DNA of 64,000 nt from Colimorpha_A sp045543555 (GTDB lineage: Bacteria > Bacillota > Clostridia > Oscillospirales > CAG-272): contig JAZQMQ010000018.1 in NCBI GenBank assembly GCA_045543555.1, positions 1-64,000 on the forward strand. The letters are read 5' to 3'. Positions 1 through 7,768 of the stretch are shown here, piece after piece (within the stretch, counting starts at the first letter, position 1; each line of letters opens with the position of its first letter). A program made the position numbers and the translations under genes. The notes beneath the pieces are model-generated. The model did not search any database and was not told the DNA's origin. It saw nothing but the letters and a program-made list of their open reading frames with translations.

Positions 1-1
1 A

Positions 2-622
2 ATTTTTGATAAATTTCTTGAATTCATTGGCATTAAAACATTGATCATCACAGATATTGATGCTGGGAAAGAAGAAATAATTATTGACAAAAACGGACAT
101 TCTCGTACCGTTACAACGGCACATCCCGTGAAAGGCGCAGATAAAACCACTAACAGTGCCTTGTTGCATTACTATAAAGCATCATTGAGCAAATGCGATG
201 AAAGTAGCGAGTTAGATTTCTTTATAAAATTACCCAAGGAGAAGAAAGTATTAAAAAACAAATTAGGTGTATGGGAAGCTGATCAAACCGGAGATTTAAT
301 GATAGTGTACCAAACTCGAGAATCAGACGATTATTATCCTCGTAGTTTTGAAGATGCGTTTATTCAAAAGAATCGAAGTTTTATTTTCGATCATAAAAAC
401 TCATTTGAAAGTTTGCAATCTGTCAAGAAGTTTGATGAAAAAGATGGAACAGGAAAATACGTTTATGACGCATTTGAGCTTGCTAACTCCTGTATTAAAA
501 GCAAATCATCTTTTGCACTTGATATTTTGCTCAACAGTACATCAAATGGGACTAGCACCTTTTCCAACTGGGAAATACCTGCATATATCAAGGAGGGACT
601 ATTATGGCTGAGAAAAAATTAA
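2..622 (+). CDS. OLD-family (class 2) nuclease, C-terminal TOPRIM part; 5' end outside window
   Basis: The frame is open to the left edge, so only the C-terminal ~206 residues are seen. They begin just before a TOPRIM-type acidic strand (LIITDIDAGKEE), followed by a region rich in K, T and N (VKGADKTTNSALLHYY) typical of OLD (overcoming lysogenization defect) ATP-dependent endonucleases, where DxD binds the catalytic metal. The N-terminal ABC-type ATPase domain must lie upstream. The stop overlaps the next gene by 19 bases, and that gene is a UvrD-like helicase, the arrangement of class 2 OLD / Gabija (GajA-GajB) anti-phage systems. The family is clear; the system name is inferred from the pairing. 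Codon use is AT-rich compared with the genes after 4.8 kb. Confidence 0.8.
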   Translation: MFDKFLEFIGIKTLIITDIDAGKEEIIIDKNGHSRTVTTAHPVKGADKTTNSALLHYYKASLSKCDESSELDFFIKLPKEKKVLKNKLGVWEADQTGDLMIVYQTRESDDYYPRSFEDAFIQKNRSFIFDHKNSFESLQSVKKFDEKDGTGKYVYDAFELANSCIKSKSSFALDILLNSTSNGTSTFSNWEIPAYIKEGLLWLRKN

Positions 623-2541
623 TTCAAGCTGATGATGAATTGCGCGAAATTCTTGGACAGATAAAGAAAGGACATAATTTTCTCTTAAACGGTGGTGCAG
701 GTAGCGGAAAGACATATTCCTTGGTTCAAGTTTTACAACACCTTTCTATGTTATACCCTAAAGTACAAATTGCGTGCATTACATATACCAATGCTGCCGC
801 AATAGAAATTAAGAACAGAGCAAACATAAACAATCTCACTATTTCTACTATTCATGATTTTTTGTGGGGCATGATTGTTCAATTTCAAAATGAAACTAAA
901 ATTACGTTATTAGAATTGATAAATGATCCTGAATGCTCAATTAAAAATCCTACTCCGGACACTGCATATGAAAACCCTTTTGAAAATGGTATTCAGTATA
1001 AGGAATATGTTAGGATTGATAGAGGAGAAATTTCTCACGATGAGATTTTGATTTTAGCGAATCGAATGTTTAAAAAGTATCCGCGTCTTTGTGATTTAGT
1101 CATCGATAAGTTTCCATTTATCTTTGTTGATGAGTATCAAGATACATCACCGCTTGTAATTGAGATACTCTTGGATTTCATTCAACAGCGAAAAAAGAAG
1201 AACATTATCGGCTTCTTTGGTGATGCGATGCAATCAATATATGAAACGGGAATAGGCGATATCGACTCGTATATCGAATCTGGAATTGTTCATAAGGTAG
1301 AAAAACAACAAAATCGTAGAAATCCCCAAGTAGTGATTAATATTGCAAATGAACTGAGAACAGATGGATTAATCCAAACACCTTCTGAAGATCCGGGTGC
1401 TCCTAATATGGAAGACGGTAAGATCAAACAGGGGTCTGTTAAATTTCTCTATTCCACAAGTTTTGATTTGAGCAAAGTTAAAATGTCTCCATGGGTTTAT
1501 GGATGGGATTTTTCAAACTCAATAGAAACTAAGGAACTACGTTTAACGCATAACCTAATTGCAAACGAAGCAGGTTTTGCAAATTTGATGGCACTATACG
1601 ATAATGATCCTATTGCTAATTTTAAAGAGGCTTTTAGTAAAGAGGCAAAAAAACAAGGTGTTGTTTTGTCCGAAGAGGATTCATTTGATAATGTTGTAAA
1701 ATCCCTGCCATGGATATACGAAAGAGAGCCCCATAAGGGCAAATCGCATCTAGAAGTTCTTTTGGAAGATCCGAATGCAAAAACATTATATGAATATGTT
1801 AAAGATTGGCCCTACAGCAAAGTAAAAAGGATTTACTTAGATAAAGATAATCTAATTGACGATAAAGTCGTTATTGAAGGTGTAATTATTCGAGAACCAA
1901 AGAGAGATCGGATGATTCAGCACTTGTTTAAAATCCAGGAACTAATGAATTTGTACGATAATAAAGGATATAACGAACTTATTAGAAGGACATCTTTTAA
2001 TGTGCAATCCATAGCAGATAAAGCTAAGCTAAAAAAACTTATGGAGGAACTTAAGTCAAAAACAATTGAAAGTATTGAAACGGTAATCACTTTTGCTGAT
2101 TGTTCTGGCTTGTGTCTAATGGATGATAAACTTAAAGATTTTATTGAAAACAACGACTATTTATATTGGAGAATAAAGGATTTATCTTTCCATGAATTCC
2201 AAAATCTTTACCGTTATTTAGAGGGGTATACTCCATTTTCAACACAACACAAAATAAAAGGGCTGGAATTTGAAAATGTTCTAATTGTTCTTAATAATGG
2301 AGGCTGGAACAATTACAATTTCGAGTACTTGTTTGACGATAGAATCGAAGAATCGTTAAGTGCAGCGCAAAAGAAAAGTTATGCAAGAATATTAAGCAGA
2401 ACAAAAAAATTGTTTTATGTATGTTGTACTAGGGCCAAAGACAACCTTATTGTCTATTATCCCTCTCCTTCGCATCGCGTTCTGGAGGGCGCAACTAACC
2501 TTTTTGGAATAGATAACTGCATTAATCTTGATGCAAATTAA
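604..2541 (+). CDS. UvrD/PcrA-like superfamily 1 helicase, GajB-like partner of the OLD nuclease
   Basis: 645 residues with SF1 helicase motifs in order: Walker A GGAGSGKT (K36), motif Ia CITYTNAAA, Walker B FVDEYQDTSP, motif III GFFGDAMQSIYE, motif IV QNRRNPQVV, motif V TQHKIKGLEFENVLIV, motif VI YVCCTRAKDNLIVYY. An AAGGAGGG ribosome-binding site lies 5 bases before ATG 604, inside the end of the nuclease gene, so the two are translationally coupled. GajB proteins are usually near 500 residues; this one is longer, with a middle region (about residues 250-500) I cannot assign. Likely role: DNA translocase/helicase half of an anti-phage nuclease system. A housekeeping PcrA is unlikely because of length and context. 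Confidence 0.85.
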   Translation: MAEKKLIQADDELREILGQIKKGHNFLLNGGAGSGKTYSLVQVLQHLSMLYPKVQIACITYTNAAAIEIKNRANINNLTISTIHDFLWGMIVQFQNETKITLLELINDPECSIKNPTPDTAYENPFENGIQYKEYVRIDRGEISHDEILILANRMFKKYPRLCDLVIDKFPFIFVDEYQDTSPLVIEILLDFIQQRKKKNIIGFFGDAMQSIYETGIGDIDSYIESGIVHKVEKQQNRRNPQVVINIANELRTDGLIQTPSEDPGAPNMEDGKIKQGSVKFLYSTSFDLSKVKMSPWVYGWDFSNSIETKELRLTHNLIANEAGFANLMALYDNDPIANFKEAFSKEAKKQGVVLSEEDSFDNVVKSLPWIYEREPHKGKSHLEVLLEDPNAKTLYEYVKDWPYSKVKRIYLDKDNLIDDKVVIEGVIIREPKRDRMIQHLFKIQELMNLYDNKGYNELIRRTSFNVQSIADKAKLKKLMEELKSKTIESIETVITFADCSGLCLMDDKLKDFIENNDYLYWRIKDLSFHEFQNLYRYLEGYTPFSTQHKIKGLEFENVLIVLNNGGWNNYNFEYLFDDRIEESLSAAQKKSYARILSRTKKLFYVCCTRAKDNLIVYYPSPSHRVLEGATNLFGIDNCINLDAN

Positions 2542-2680
2542 GAATAATACAAGCAATTTCAAGTTAGGTGTAGCAAGAATAAGACCTTTTACTGGAAAAA
2601 CTCGAGAAGAACAATGTTCAATTATCAAAGAACATATAGATTATGAATATGAGAACTTAAAAAATATAGTTAACCAGTAA
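2531..2680 (+). CDS. Possible 49-aa small protein at helicase 3' end
   Basis: ATG at 2531 lies 11 bases inside the helicase 3' end in another frame and reads 49 codons to TAA 2680, ending EYENLKNIVNQ. It is charged with no membrane segment or Cys pair. No good ribosome-binding site is visible, so translation would depend on coupling to helicase termination. It may instead be the frameshifted tail of a longer ancestral helicase. I do not recognise a family. Confidence 0.25.
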   Translation: MQIKNNTSNFKLGVARIRPFTGKTREEQCSIIKEHIDYEYENLKNIVNQ

Positions 2681-2727
2681 TCTGGCTCAAAGCTTTTAAA
2701 GTACTTTTGATTTGTGAGGAAAATCAG

Positions 2728-2871
2728 ATGAACAAAACATGCATTATTTGCAACAACTCAAATGTCGAGTTTACTTTTGGTTTGGAGAAGAGCTATTTTG
2801 TTGTTAAAGCAAAATGCTATGTGAATGAGAGGACTAGCAATGAATGCGAAAGATGCTCAACGGTTTCATAA
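2728..2871 (+). CDS. 47-aa two-CxxC zinc-knuckle-like small protein
   Basis: ATG 2728 is preceded by GTGAGGAAA about 7 bases upstream. The 47-residue product has CIIC near the N-terminus and CERC near the C-terminus, spaced like a treble-clef or zinc-ribbon pair, and little else. Its last 32 bases overlap the start of the DUF2971 gene in another frame, suggesting coupling. It may be a tiny metal-binding protein or the zinc-finger N-terminus of a longer protein lost by frameshift. No family is recognised. Confidence 0.4.
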   Translation: MNKTCIICNNSNVEFTFGLEKSYFVVKAKCYVNERTSNECERCSTVS

Positions 2872-3709
2872 TGCTTATATAACGGCCAATAAATCGGAAT
2901 TAGACAAGCTGTGGAAAGAAAATTCTCCCAAGTCTTTTATAAAATTTTATTCCGGAAAATACGAGCAAAGCGGAACTAATTACTTTTTAAATCATTTAGA
3001 AAAACAAAATATTTGGTTATCGTTGCCAACAGAGTTTAATGATCCATTTGATTGTGTGTTAAATATAGATTTCACCAATGATATTAAGCGCATACAAAAA
3101 GAATTATTAATAGAAGAACTTGGGGAAACGGAAGCTAATGTAGTTTTGAACTCGCCTTATTGGAAAAATAACATGGCATTCTTATCGGATTTCTTAAATA
3201 CATATGCACAAAATCCTCACTATTTGGGCGTAAAGTCAGAATATGTTGGCTGTTTTTCGGAACCGGAAAATTTGTATTCAAAAATAATGTGGTCGCACTA
3301 TGCAAATTCTCATTATGGTGTATGTGCCGAATATGATTTTGATTCGGTAAATAACATATCTCCATTTGGGTGTATTCCGGTAAAATATACTGATAACTAT
3401 GAGGTTTGCTTTGATACCCAAAGCACAAATGAGAAAGTGCAAAATTTTTTGAGGTTAGTATATTGTAAAGCAGAAGAATGGCAATACGAGAGGGAATGGC
3501 GCGTAGCTATTCAGGAGAATTATTCAGGCAACAAAGGTTTGAGCGTTCCATTTGCTATGCCGAAAAAGATTTATTTGGGGTGCAGAATTGGACATAAACT
3601 GAAAAGTGATATAATGAATTTGTGCAAAGGTACTGATATAGATATTTTTCAGATGAAGTTAAAACCAGGAACGTTTTGTTTGGAAGCATGTTCTTGTGAA
3701 AAAATTTGA
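2840..3709 (+). CDS. DUF2971-domain protein
   Basis: About 290 residues. DUF2971 hallmarks are FIKFYSG, the FNDPFD box (LPTEFNDPFDC), CFSEPENLYSKIMWSHYAN, the YGVCAEYDF strand and the EEWQYEREWRV box, followed by a C-terminal strand set (IYLGCRIG). The enzymatic role of DUF2971 is not established; it recurs in accessory and defence neighbourhoods. ATG 2840 is preferred over ATG 2825 because GAGAGGA lies 4-9 bases before it. It shares the AT-rich composition of the nuclease-helicase pair, overlaps the small zinc-knuckle ORF and is followed by a terminator. Confidence 0.8.
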   Translation: MNAKDAQRFHNAYITANKSELDKLWKENSPKSFIKFYSGKYEQSGTNYFLNHLEKQNIWLSLPTEFNDPFDCVLNIDFTNDIKRIQKELLIEELGETEANVVLNSPYWKNNMAFLSDFLNTYAQNPHYLGVKSEYVGCFSEPENLYSKIMWSHYANSHYGVCAEYDFDSVNNISPFGCIPVKYTDNYEVCFDTQSTNEKVQNFLRLVYCKAEEWQYEREWRVAIQENYSGNKGLSVPFAMPKKIYLGCRIGHKLKSDIMNLCKGTDIDIFQMKLKPGTFCLEACSCEKI

Positions 3710-3777
3710 TACTCTAATGTTCGCATAACAACCGAAAGAATTGTGTATCTTTTTTGGGCCTTAAACACAAAAGAAAA

Positions 3778-3800
3778 CCACCCATCAGGGTGTTTTTTTT
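3778..3800 (+). terminator. Intrinsic terminator after DUF2971 gene
   Basis: CACCC-ATCA-GGGTG stem-loop followed by eight T residues (3793-3800). It closes the AT-rich island transcript 70 bases after the DUF2971 stop. Confidence 0.7.
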
Positions 3801-3804
3801 GGTT

Positions 3805-4001
3805 GTCGCCGTATGCGAGGCGGGATTTGAACCTCGTTTGACCTCCGGGTTCCGGAGGGAGTGGGTGAAGCCAATGAAAACGATTGAGAATCGTTTTCGT
3901 TGGCTTCGTCACGAAAATAAGGAGAAATCAAGAAAAGCGGTGCTTTACGAAGATTTCGACTATATTTTCGGAAGGGCCTTTCAAATCCCACCCCTGCAAC
4001 C
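3805..4001. other. Disrupted tRNA-like element (tRNA 3' end split by a hairpin-bearing insert)
   Basis: The + strand ends TCAAATCCCAC CCCTGCA A CCA (about 3981-4001), which reads as the 3' half of a T-arm, an acceptor strand, discriminator and CCA. Upstream, a hairpin (3842-3858, CCTCCGG/CCGGAGG) resembles a class II long variable arm and runs into GTGGGT (3861-3866), the missing 5' half of the T-arm. Between them lie about 115 bases starting with a 19-bp inverted repeat (3867-3885/3889-3907, one G-T). At 3808-3839 the minus strand shows a second T-loop-like GGTTCAAATCCCGCC. No complete cloverleaf is present. ORFs across this stretch are translation artefacts (the GVGFE pattern is typical of antisense tRNA). 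Probably a decayed integration site or a repeat built from tRNA pieces. Confidence 0.5.
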
Positions 4002-4049
4002 AACAAAAACAGAACATTTGTCTACCAGGACAAATGTTCTGTTTTTGTT
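4002..4049. terminator. Long perfect hairpin, likely bidirectional terminator after tRNA-like end
   Basis: A perfect 21-bp inverted repeat (4002-4022 with 4029-4049, 6-base loop). The outer part is AACAAAAACAG/CTGTTTTTGTT, giving a T-rich tract on either strand. It follows the CCA of the tRNA-like element directly. Confidence 0.65.
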
Positions 4050-4290
4050 TATCCAAGCCGCAGGCTTGGCATAGACGCTCGCAGGCTCGCTATTCCGTCG
4101 CTTCGCTCCTTACATCGCCGCACAACGTGCGGTGTATATCATCAAGGACGGTGCCGCCATTGTATCTCATCACGCTTTAGCGTGTATTTCCTGCGGCTTG
4201 ATGATATACAACACTCCGTGTTGATGATATACTCGCCCGAAAGAGAGATGTACTCGTTTTCGGACGGATGATATACAAGGCTCGCGCCTT
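4050..4290. repeat. Cluster of short palindromes separated by TGATGATATAC units
   Basis: TGATGATATAC occurs at 4199-4209 and 4222-4232, with one mismatch at 4266-4276, and inverted at 4134-4144. Between and around them lie small palindromes: CAAGCC/GGCTTG (about 4054-4068), CCGCA/TGCGG (about 4118-4132), CACGCT/AGCGTG, CAACAC/GTGTTG and AAGGC/GCCTT. The pattern is that of an interspersed palindromic repeat array, not CRISPR, since there are no unique spacers of constant size. It runs into the 5' end of the next ORF. Confidence 0.65.
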
Positions 4291-4564
4291 GATTTATTTA
4301 CAAAAGTTATGGTCAAGTCCATTTTTTCTGCATTTCAAAAAGCATTTCTGCCCTGTTTGTCATAAAAAACTCACCCCGGTTGAAGTAATAAAAGTAGTAA
4401 ATTCAAAATCTGAAGAAGCGAAGAATTTTGATTTTTCATCAGGTGAGGGATATATGGTTGGAAATATCAAATTTATTTGGGCAGAACTCAAGTGTATGGA
4501 TTGCAACTGCACCTACTCAATAAAAGAAATGAAAGCGATTGAAAAGAACACAAAAAACAAGTAA
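4268..4564 (+). CDS. Small two-CxxC protein whose N-terminus merges with the repeat
   Basis: The 98-codon frame starts with an ATG lying inside the palindromic repeat. A TTG at 4289 or a later codon may be the true start; no convincing ribosome-binding site is seen. The body carries CPVCHKKL and CMDCNC knuckles about 45 residues apart, suggesting a zinc-ribbon, and a lysine-rich C-terminus. Family not recognised. The repeat probably replaced the original 5' end, so this may be a truncated gene. Composition is AT-rich like the island upstream. Confidence 0.4.
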   Translation: MIYKARALIYLQKLWSSPFFLHFKKHFCPVCHKKLTPVEVIKVVNSKSEEAKNFDFSSGEGYMVGNIKFIWAELKCMDCNCTYSIKEMKAIEKNTKNK

Positions 4565-4840
4565 AAAACGATTGGTGTACTTTTAGCCGTTCTTACCCCA
4601 CTTTACGCACCTTGAAAGCAAAGTCTGTTCCTGCAACAGAGTGATTGCCTATGTAACCACGACTCGAAAGAACGTAATGAATAACGTATGAAGAGCCCCT
4701 AGAAACGCGCGTTGGGCAGCGCTTTTACTGTCTACGTATCCCATAGATTCAATTATCAGTTTGTCGGACGAGCTGTTATCTACCTTACGGATATTCAAAT
4801 ACTCACCGCAATTCGGAATTGATGGGATTATGCGTTTCAA

Positions 4841-5812
4841 TTATATTGTGAACTGGAATACGCAGAAGCCCGCATAAATCAAGAGAAGTGTTATGCCCTG
4901 CCATCTTGAGATCTTTTTTCTTATTATTGCGGGAATAGTCAGGAATGCCATTACGAACAGCATCACGGGGATATCTACCAAAAGTGAGGAGTTGATACCC
5001 ATGATCTGTGTATTATTCGGGATCGCGAAGGGTGAAACTACGGTAGATACACCGCTTACAAGGACTAAATTGAACAAATTTGCTCCGATAATGTTTCCAA
5101 GCGACATCGCACCGTGACCCTTGACAAGCGATGTAATTGCGGTTACAAGCTCGGGGAGCGATGTTCCGATAGCAATAAACGTAAGAGCAATAACCGATTC
5201 GGGAACGCCAAGCTCTTTTGCTATAATTGTGCCGTTGTCAACAAGCAGATCTGCACCGAATGCAATGAGTGCGGCACCTAATACAAGAAAAACTATGTAC
5301 TTAATAAGATCTTTTTTGCTTATATCATCTTCTTTTTTAACTTCTTCGCCCTGAACGGGAGCTTTTCTTGCCATTATGACAGACAGTATCATATATGCTA
5401 TGAAAAGCACCAACAGGCAAGCTCCTACAAGCCTCGAAAACTCCCCGAAGAAGCAGGCAACCGCTGTATAAAATATTGCTGATGTAAAGAATGCAGAAAC
5501 CAGGAGAACAAGAGAGGAACGTTCGATCTTCGCAGGACGGAATGTTATCGAAATTGCGGCGATCAGCGCGGTATTGCATATGATGGATCCGATTGCATTT
5601 CCGTATGCGATCTCACCGTGGCCGCTGAAGGCTGAAGTCGCGGATACCATTACCTCGGGAAGGGTGGTACCGATTGAAACAACAGTGGCACCTATAAGCA
5701 TATCCGGAATGCGGAATTTTTTTGCGATGCCTGCGGCACCGTCGACAAACCAGTCGCCGCCTTTAATAAGAAGAATAAGTCCAAGAATGAATAATAAAAC
5801 CGGTATTACCAT
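4841..5812 (-). CDS. Calcium/sodium (CaCA family) antiporter, YrbG-like
   Basis: About 323 residues, the family's usual length. It has the two inverted alpha repeats of cation/Ca2+ exchangers: SIGTTLPEVMVSATSA with GNAIGSIICN in the first half, and AIGTSLPELVTAITSL with GNIIGANLFN in the second. The conserved Glu of each PE motif binds the cation. About ten hydrophobic segments are visible with a charged cytoplasmic loop (GEEVKKEDDISKK) between halves. It acts at the plasma membrane, exporting Ca2+ in exchange for Na+ or H+. The start is ATG 5812, with GGAGG 5 bases upstream; the GTG at 5824 lies in that site. It is preceded by a leader hairpin. Confidence 0.9.
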   Translation of the reverse strand: MVIPVLLFILGLILLIKGGDWFVDGAAGIAKKFRIPDMLIGATVVSIGTTLPEVMVSATSAFSGHGEIAYGNAIGSIICNTALIAAISITFRPAKIERSSLVLLVSAFFTSAIFYTAVACFFGEFSRLVGACLLVLFIAYMILSVIMARKAPVQGEEVKKEDDISKKDLIKYIVFLVLGAALIAFGADLLVDNGTIIAKELGVPESVIALTFIAIGTSLPELVTAITSLVKGHGAMSLGNIIGANLFNLVLVSGVSTVVSPFAIPNNTQIMGINSSLLVDIPVMLFVMAFLTIPAIIRKKISRWQGITLLLIYAGFCVFQFTI

Positions 5813-5843
5813 AAAATCCTCCACTATTGAGTACTCATAACAA

Positions 5844-5877
5844 GAGAGACCATCATCCTACGGTCAGTTGGTCCCTC
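5844..5877 (-). promoter_or_regulatory. Leader hairpin upstream of the antiporter
   Basis: GAGAGACCA (5844-5852) pairs with TGGTCCCTC (5869-5877), one mismatch, 30-60 bases before the antiporter start. It does not match a riboswitch class I can recognise, including the manganese (yybP-ykoY) type. Possible 5'UTR structure. Confidence 0.35.
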
Positions 5878-5915
5878 AATATGCGAAAATATTATATCAC
5901 TTTCGTCGCAATTTG

Positions 5916-6863
5916 TCAAGTAATGTCGGTATTAATTGACCAAAAGAGCTTTTTCATATATTTGATCCTCTTAGCGATCGCGGATTTAGTTGTTTCGGCG
6001 TATGCCACGATGTCAAATCCGTGAGGAGTGCCCTTGGTCTCGTTCAGTATGACCTTAACCCCCGCATCGGACAAAGCACGTGCGTAAGCCACACCCTCGT
6101 CGTGCAGACAGTCGAATTCAGCCGTTTCAACGTACGCGGACGGTAGACAGTCAAAGCTTTTGGCTTCCATAGGGGAAGCGTAGGCAATGTCGGGAGCGTT
6201 TTCGTCTTTAACGTAGCCCTCCCACATAACTTTTGACAGCCTTGAATTCCACATAGGCGTGTCTGTATAATTGCGGCAGGAATCGTAATCCATTCTGCGG
6301 TCGGTTACCGGGTAAACAAGAAGCTGAAAACATGGAATGTTGGTTCCTCTGTCCCTCGCCATCTGACAAACCGCTGCGGCGAGTGCTCCTCCCGCGCTGT
6401 CGCCTCCTACGGCAATACGTGTGCTGTCCAGGTTGAGGCTTTCGGCGTTTTCATAAGCGAAAACAAGTGCCGCGTAACAGTCCTCTGCGGGCGTCGGATG
6501 GGGATTTATTGGCGAAAGACGGTACTGCGCGAAAATAACGCGGCACATAGCTTCAAGAGCATACCTCTTTGCAAGCTTGTAGTGATACCATGCCGCATCA
6601 AAGAAGAATCCGCCTCCGTGATAGTAAACAAGGCAGGGTAAACGGTCGATGTTTCCGCGCGGCTCGAAAATAAACAGCGATATTTCTGCTCCGTCATAGC
6701 TTTTAACGGTTTCTTTGGCTACGTTTACATCCTCGTCGGTATTATTTCTTACCCATATCGGAGGTCTTAATATCGACCCCATCTTGCCCGCCGTATCTGC
6801 GCTTTGAATGGGAGGGGTGAGCGAAGCAAAAGGGAAAAATTCCCTGTTTATCGGATATTTCAT
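5916..6863 (-). CDS. Alpha/beta hydrolase, HSL-type esterase/lipase
   Basis: 315 residues, hormone-sensitive-lipase-type (abhydrolase_3). The oxyanion box is HGGG (H82-G85), the nucleophile elbow GDSAGG (S156), the acid is in AEFDCLHDEG (D251) and the catalytic His is in HGFD (H281), a complete triad in order. It has no signal peptide, so it is cytoplasmic. It probably hydrolyses short-chain acyl esters; substrate unknown. It lies about 100 bases upstream of the antiporter on the same strand, but the antiporter has its own ribosome-binding site and leader. ATG 6863 is the only sensible start; its ribosome-binding site (GGTG) is weak. Confidence 0.88.
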   Translation of the reverse strand: MKYPINREFFPFASLTPPIQSADTAGKMGSILRPPIWVRNNTDEDVNVAKETVKSYDGAEISLFIFEPRGNIDRLPCLVYYHGGGFFFDAAWYHYKLAKRYALEAMCRVIFAQYRLSPINPHPTPAEDCYAALVFAYENAESLNLDSTRIAVGGDSAGGALAAAVCQMARDRGTNIPCFQLLVYPVTDRRMDYDSCRNYTDTPMWNSRLSKVMWEGYVKDENAPDIAYASPMEAKSFDCLPSAYVETAEFDCLHDEGVAYARALSDAGVKVILNETKGTPHGFDIVAYAETTKSAIAKRIKYMKKLFWSINTDIT

Positions 6864-7087
6864 TTTATTACCACACCCTTAACTGAATATATTACCTGTT
6901 TATTTTTCTATTATGTGTCCGATTGGTGATAATGAATTGTAGCATATAGACTTATTCATTCATCAGCATTAACTTAAAATCGGATTCTTAAAACAACGAT
7001 AATTTGTGCTCTGTCGTTGTTTGGTGTTTCCTGTTTGGAAGCAATAACCTCCATAATGACCATTGTGCAATATACCTCTTAAAAATG

Positions 7088-7121
7088 AAAAAGATTACTG
7101 TAACAAAGAGTAATCTTTTTT
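7088..7121. terminator. Bidirectional terminator hairpin
   Basis: AAAAAGATTACT (7088-7099) pairs with AGTAATCTTTTTT (7109-7121), giving T tracts on both strands. It lies just after the stop of the AraC pseudogene on the minus strand. Confidence 0.7.
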
Positions 7122-7128
7122 GTTTGGA

Positions 7129-7700
7129 TCATTTGGGGTGTCTGTTATTACGGTAATTCGCAGGGGATATACCGGTCTTTCGCTTGAACATAAGGCTGAA
7201 GTAATTGGCACTTGAGAAGCCGCAATCCTCAGCGATCTCGGTCATACCCTTGCTTGAGTTTTACATAAGCTCCTTCGCTTGATCTATGCGAATGTTTATG
7301 AGAAAGTCGGTGGGTGACGTTTTCAGGTATTTATTGAAGTTATATATAAGGGAAGATTTTGAAATGTTAAATTGCTCGGTGAGATCCTCTAAGGAAAGTT
7401 ATGATGGTAGTTTTCCTTTAGATAATCCATTATTCTTACAACGATAGGGGGCGTAAAATCCGAGCTGTGGACGATTATGTTGTTATTATCGGTATTATTA
7501 GTCATAAGGAACTGATACACTTATTGGGATATTAATTTCTTTAGTGTGTTTCATTATGATCAGTGTATTCATGCGGCACGTAGACCTTGAATATATCCGC
7601 CGTTAAATCAAGTAAAGACATCTGTGTGGGCTTCGAAAGATTGAATGCGCGGAAGGTGAAATAGCTCCACCAAATCTCGTCGATGGACGGTATTTTGGGG
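7129..7700 (-). pseudogene. AraC-family transcriptional regulator, decayed
   Basis: Minus-strand translation recovers a near-complete AraC C-terminal domain: LEDLTEQFNISKSSL, YLKTSPTDFLINIRIDQAKEL, then an in-frame TAA, then MTEIAEDCGFSSANYFSLMFKRKTG and TGA at 7129. About 30 residues upstream a lost T puts the preceding part (DFTPPIVVRIMDYLKENYHHNF) in another frame, and a sensor-domain remnant (IWWSYFTFRAFNLSKPTQMS, about 7600-7690) lies before it with further stops. At least one frameshift and two nonsense codons make it non-functional. It likely once controlled a sugar or surface-glycan gene nearby. This fills most of the stretch from 6864 to 7768; the rest is AT-rich without recognisable features. 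Confidence 0.8.
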
Positions 7701-7712
7701 AGCTTCAGCACT

Positions 7713-7744
7713 GGAGGCAGGACTTGTTATCAAGTCCTGCCTCC
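7713..7744. terminator. Perfect 14-bp stem-loop between AraC pseudogene and ADP-ribosylglycohydrolase
   Basis: Positions 7713-7726 pair with 7731-7744 around a TTAT loop. Neither side has a T tract, so it is a weak terminator at best. It may protect the 3' end of the ADP-ribosylglycohydrolase message, whose stop is 25 bases away. Confidence 0.45.
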
Positions 7745-7768
7745 ACAGTTACTAAATACAGATCGGGG

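Noticed and set aside
3754..4180. Several ORFs over the tRNA-like region (both strands)
   Set aside because: They translate structured tRNA-like and terminator sequence (GVGFE-type patterns) and have no ribosome-binding sites.
4050..4290. CRISPR array
   Set aside because: Only three or four 11-base units at irregular spacing with palindromes between; no constant repeat of 23-40 bases, no spacers and no cas genes.
4649..4840. 63-codon ORF on the minus strand before the small zinc-ribbon gene
   Set aside because: No recognisable domain, no ribosome-binding site and no clear homology; at best a remnant. The 4565-4840 gap shows no other feature.
5844..5877. Manganese or NiCo riboswitch before the cation antiporter
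   Set aside because: A hairpin is present, but the conserved loops of those classes are absent.
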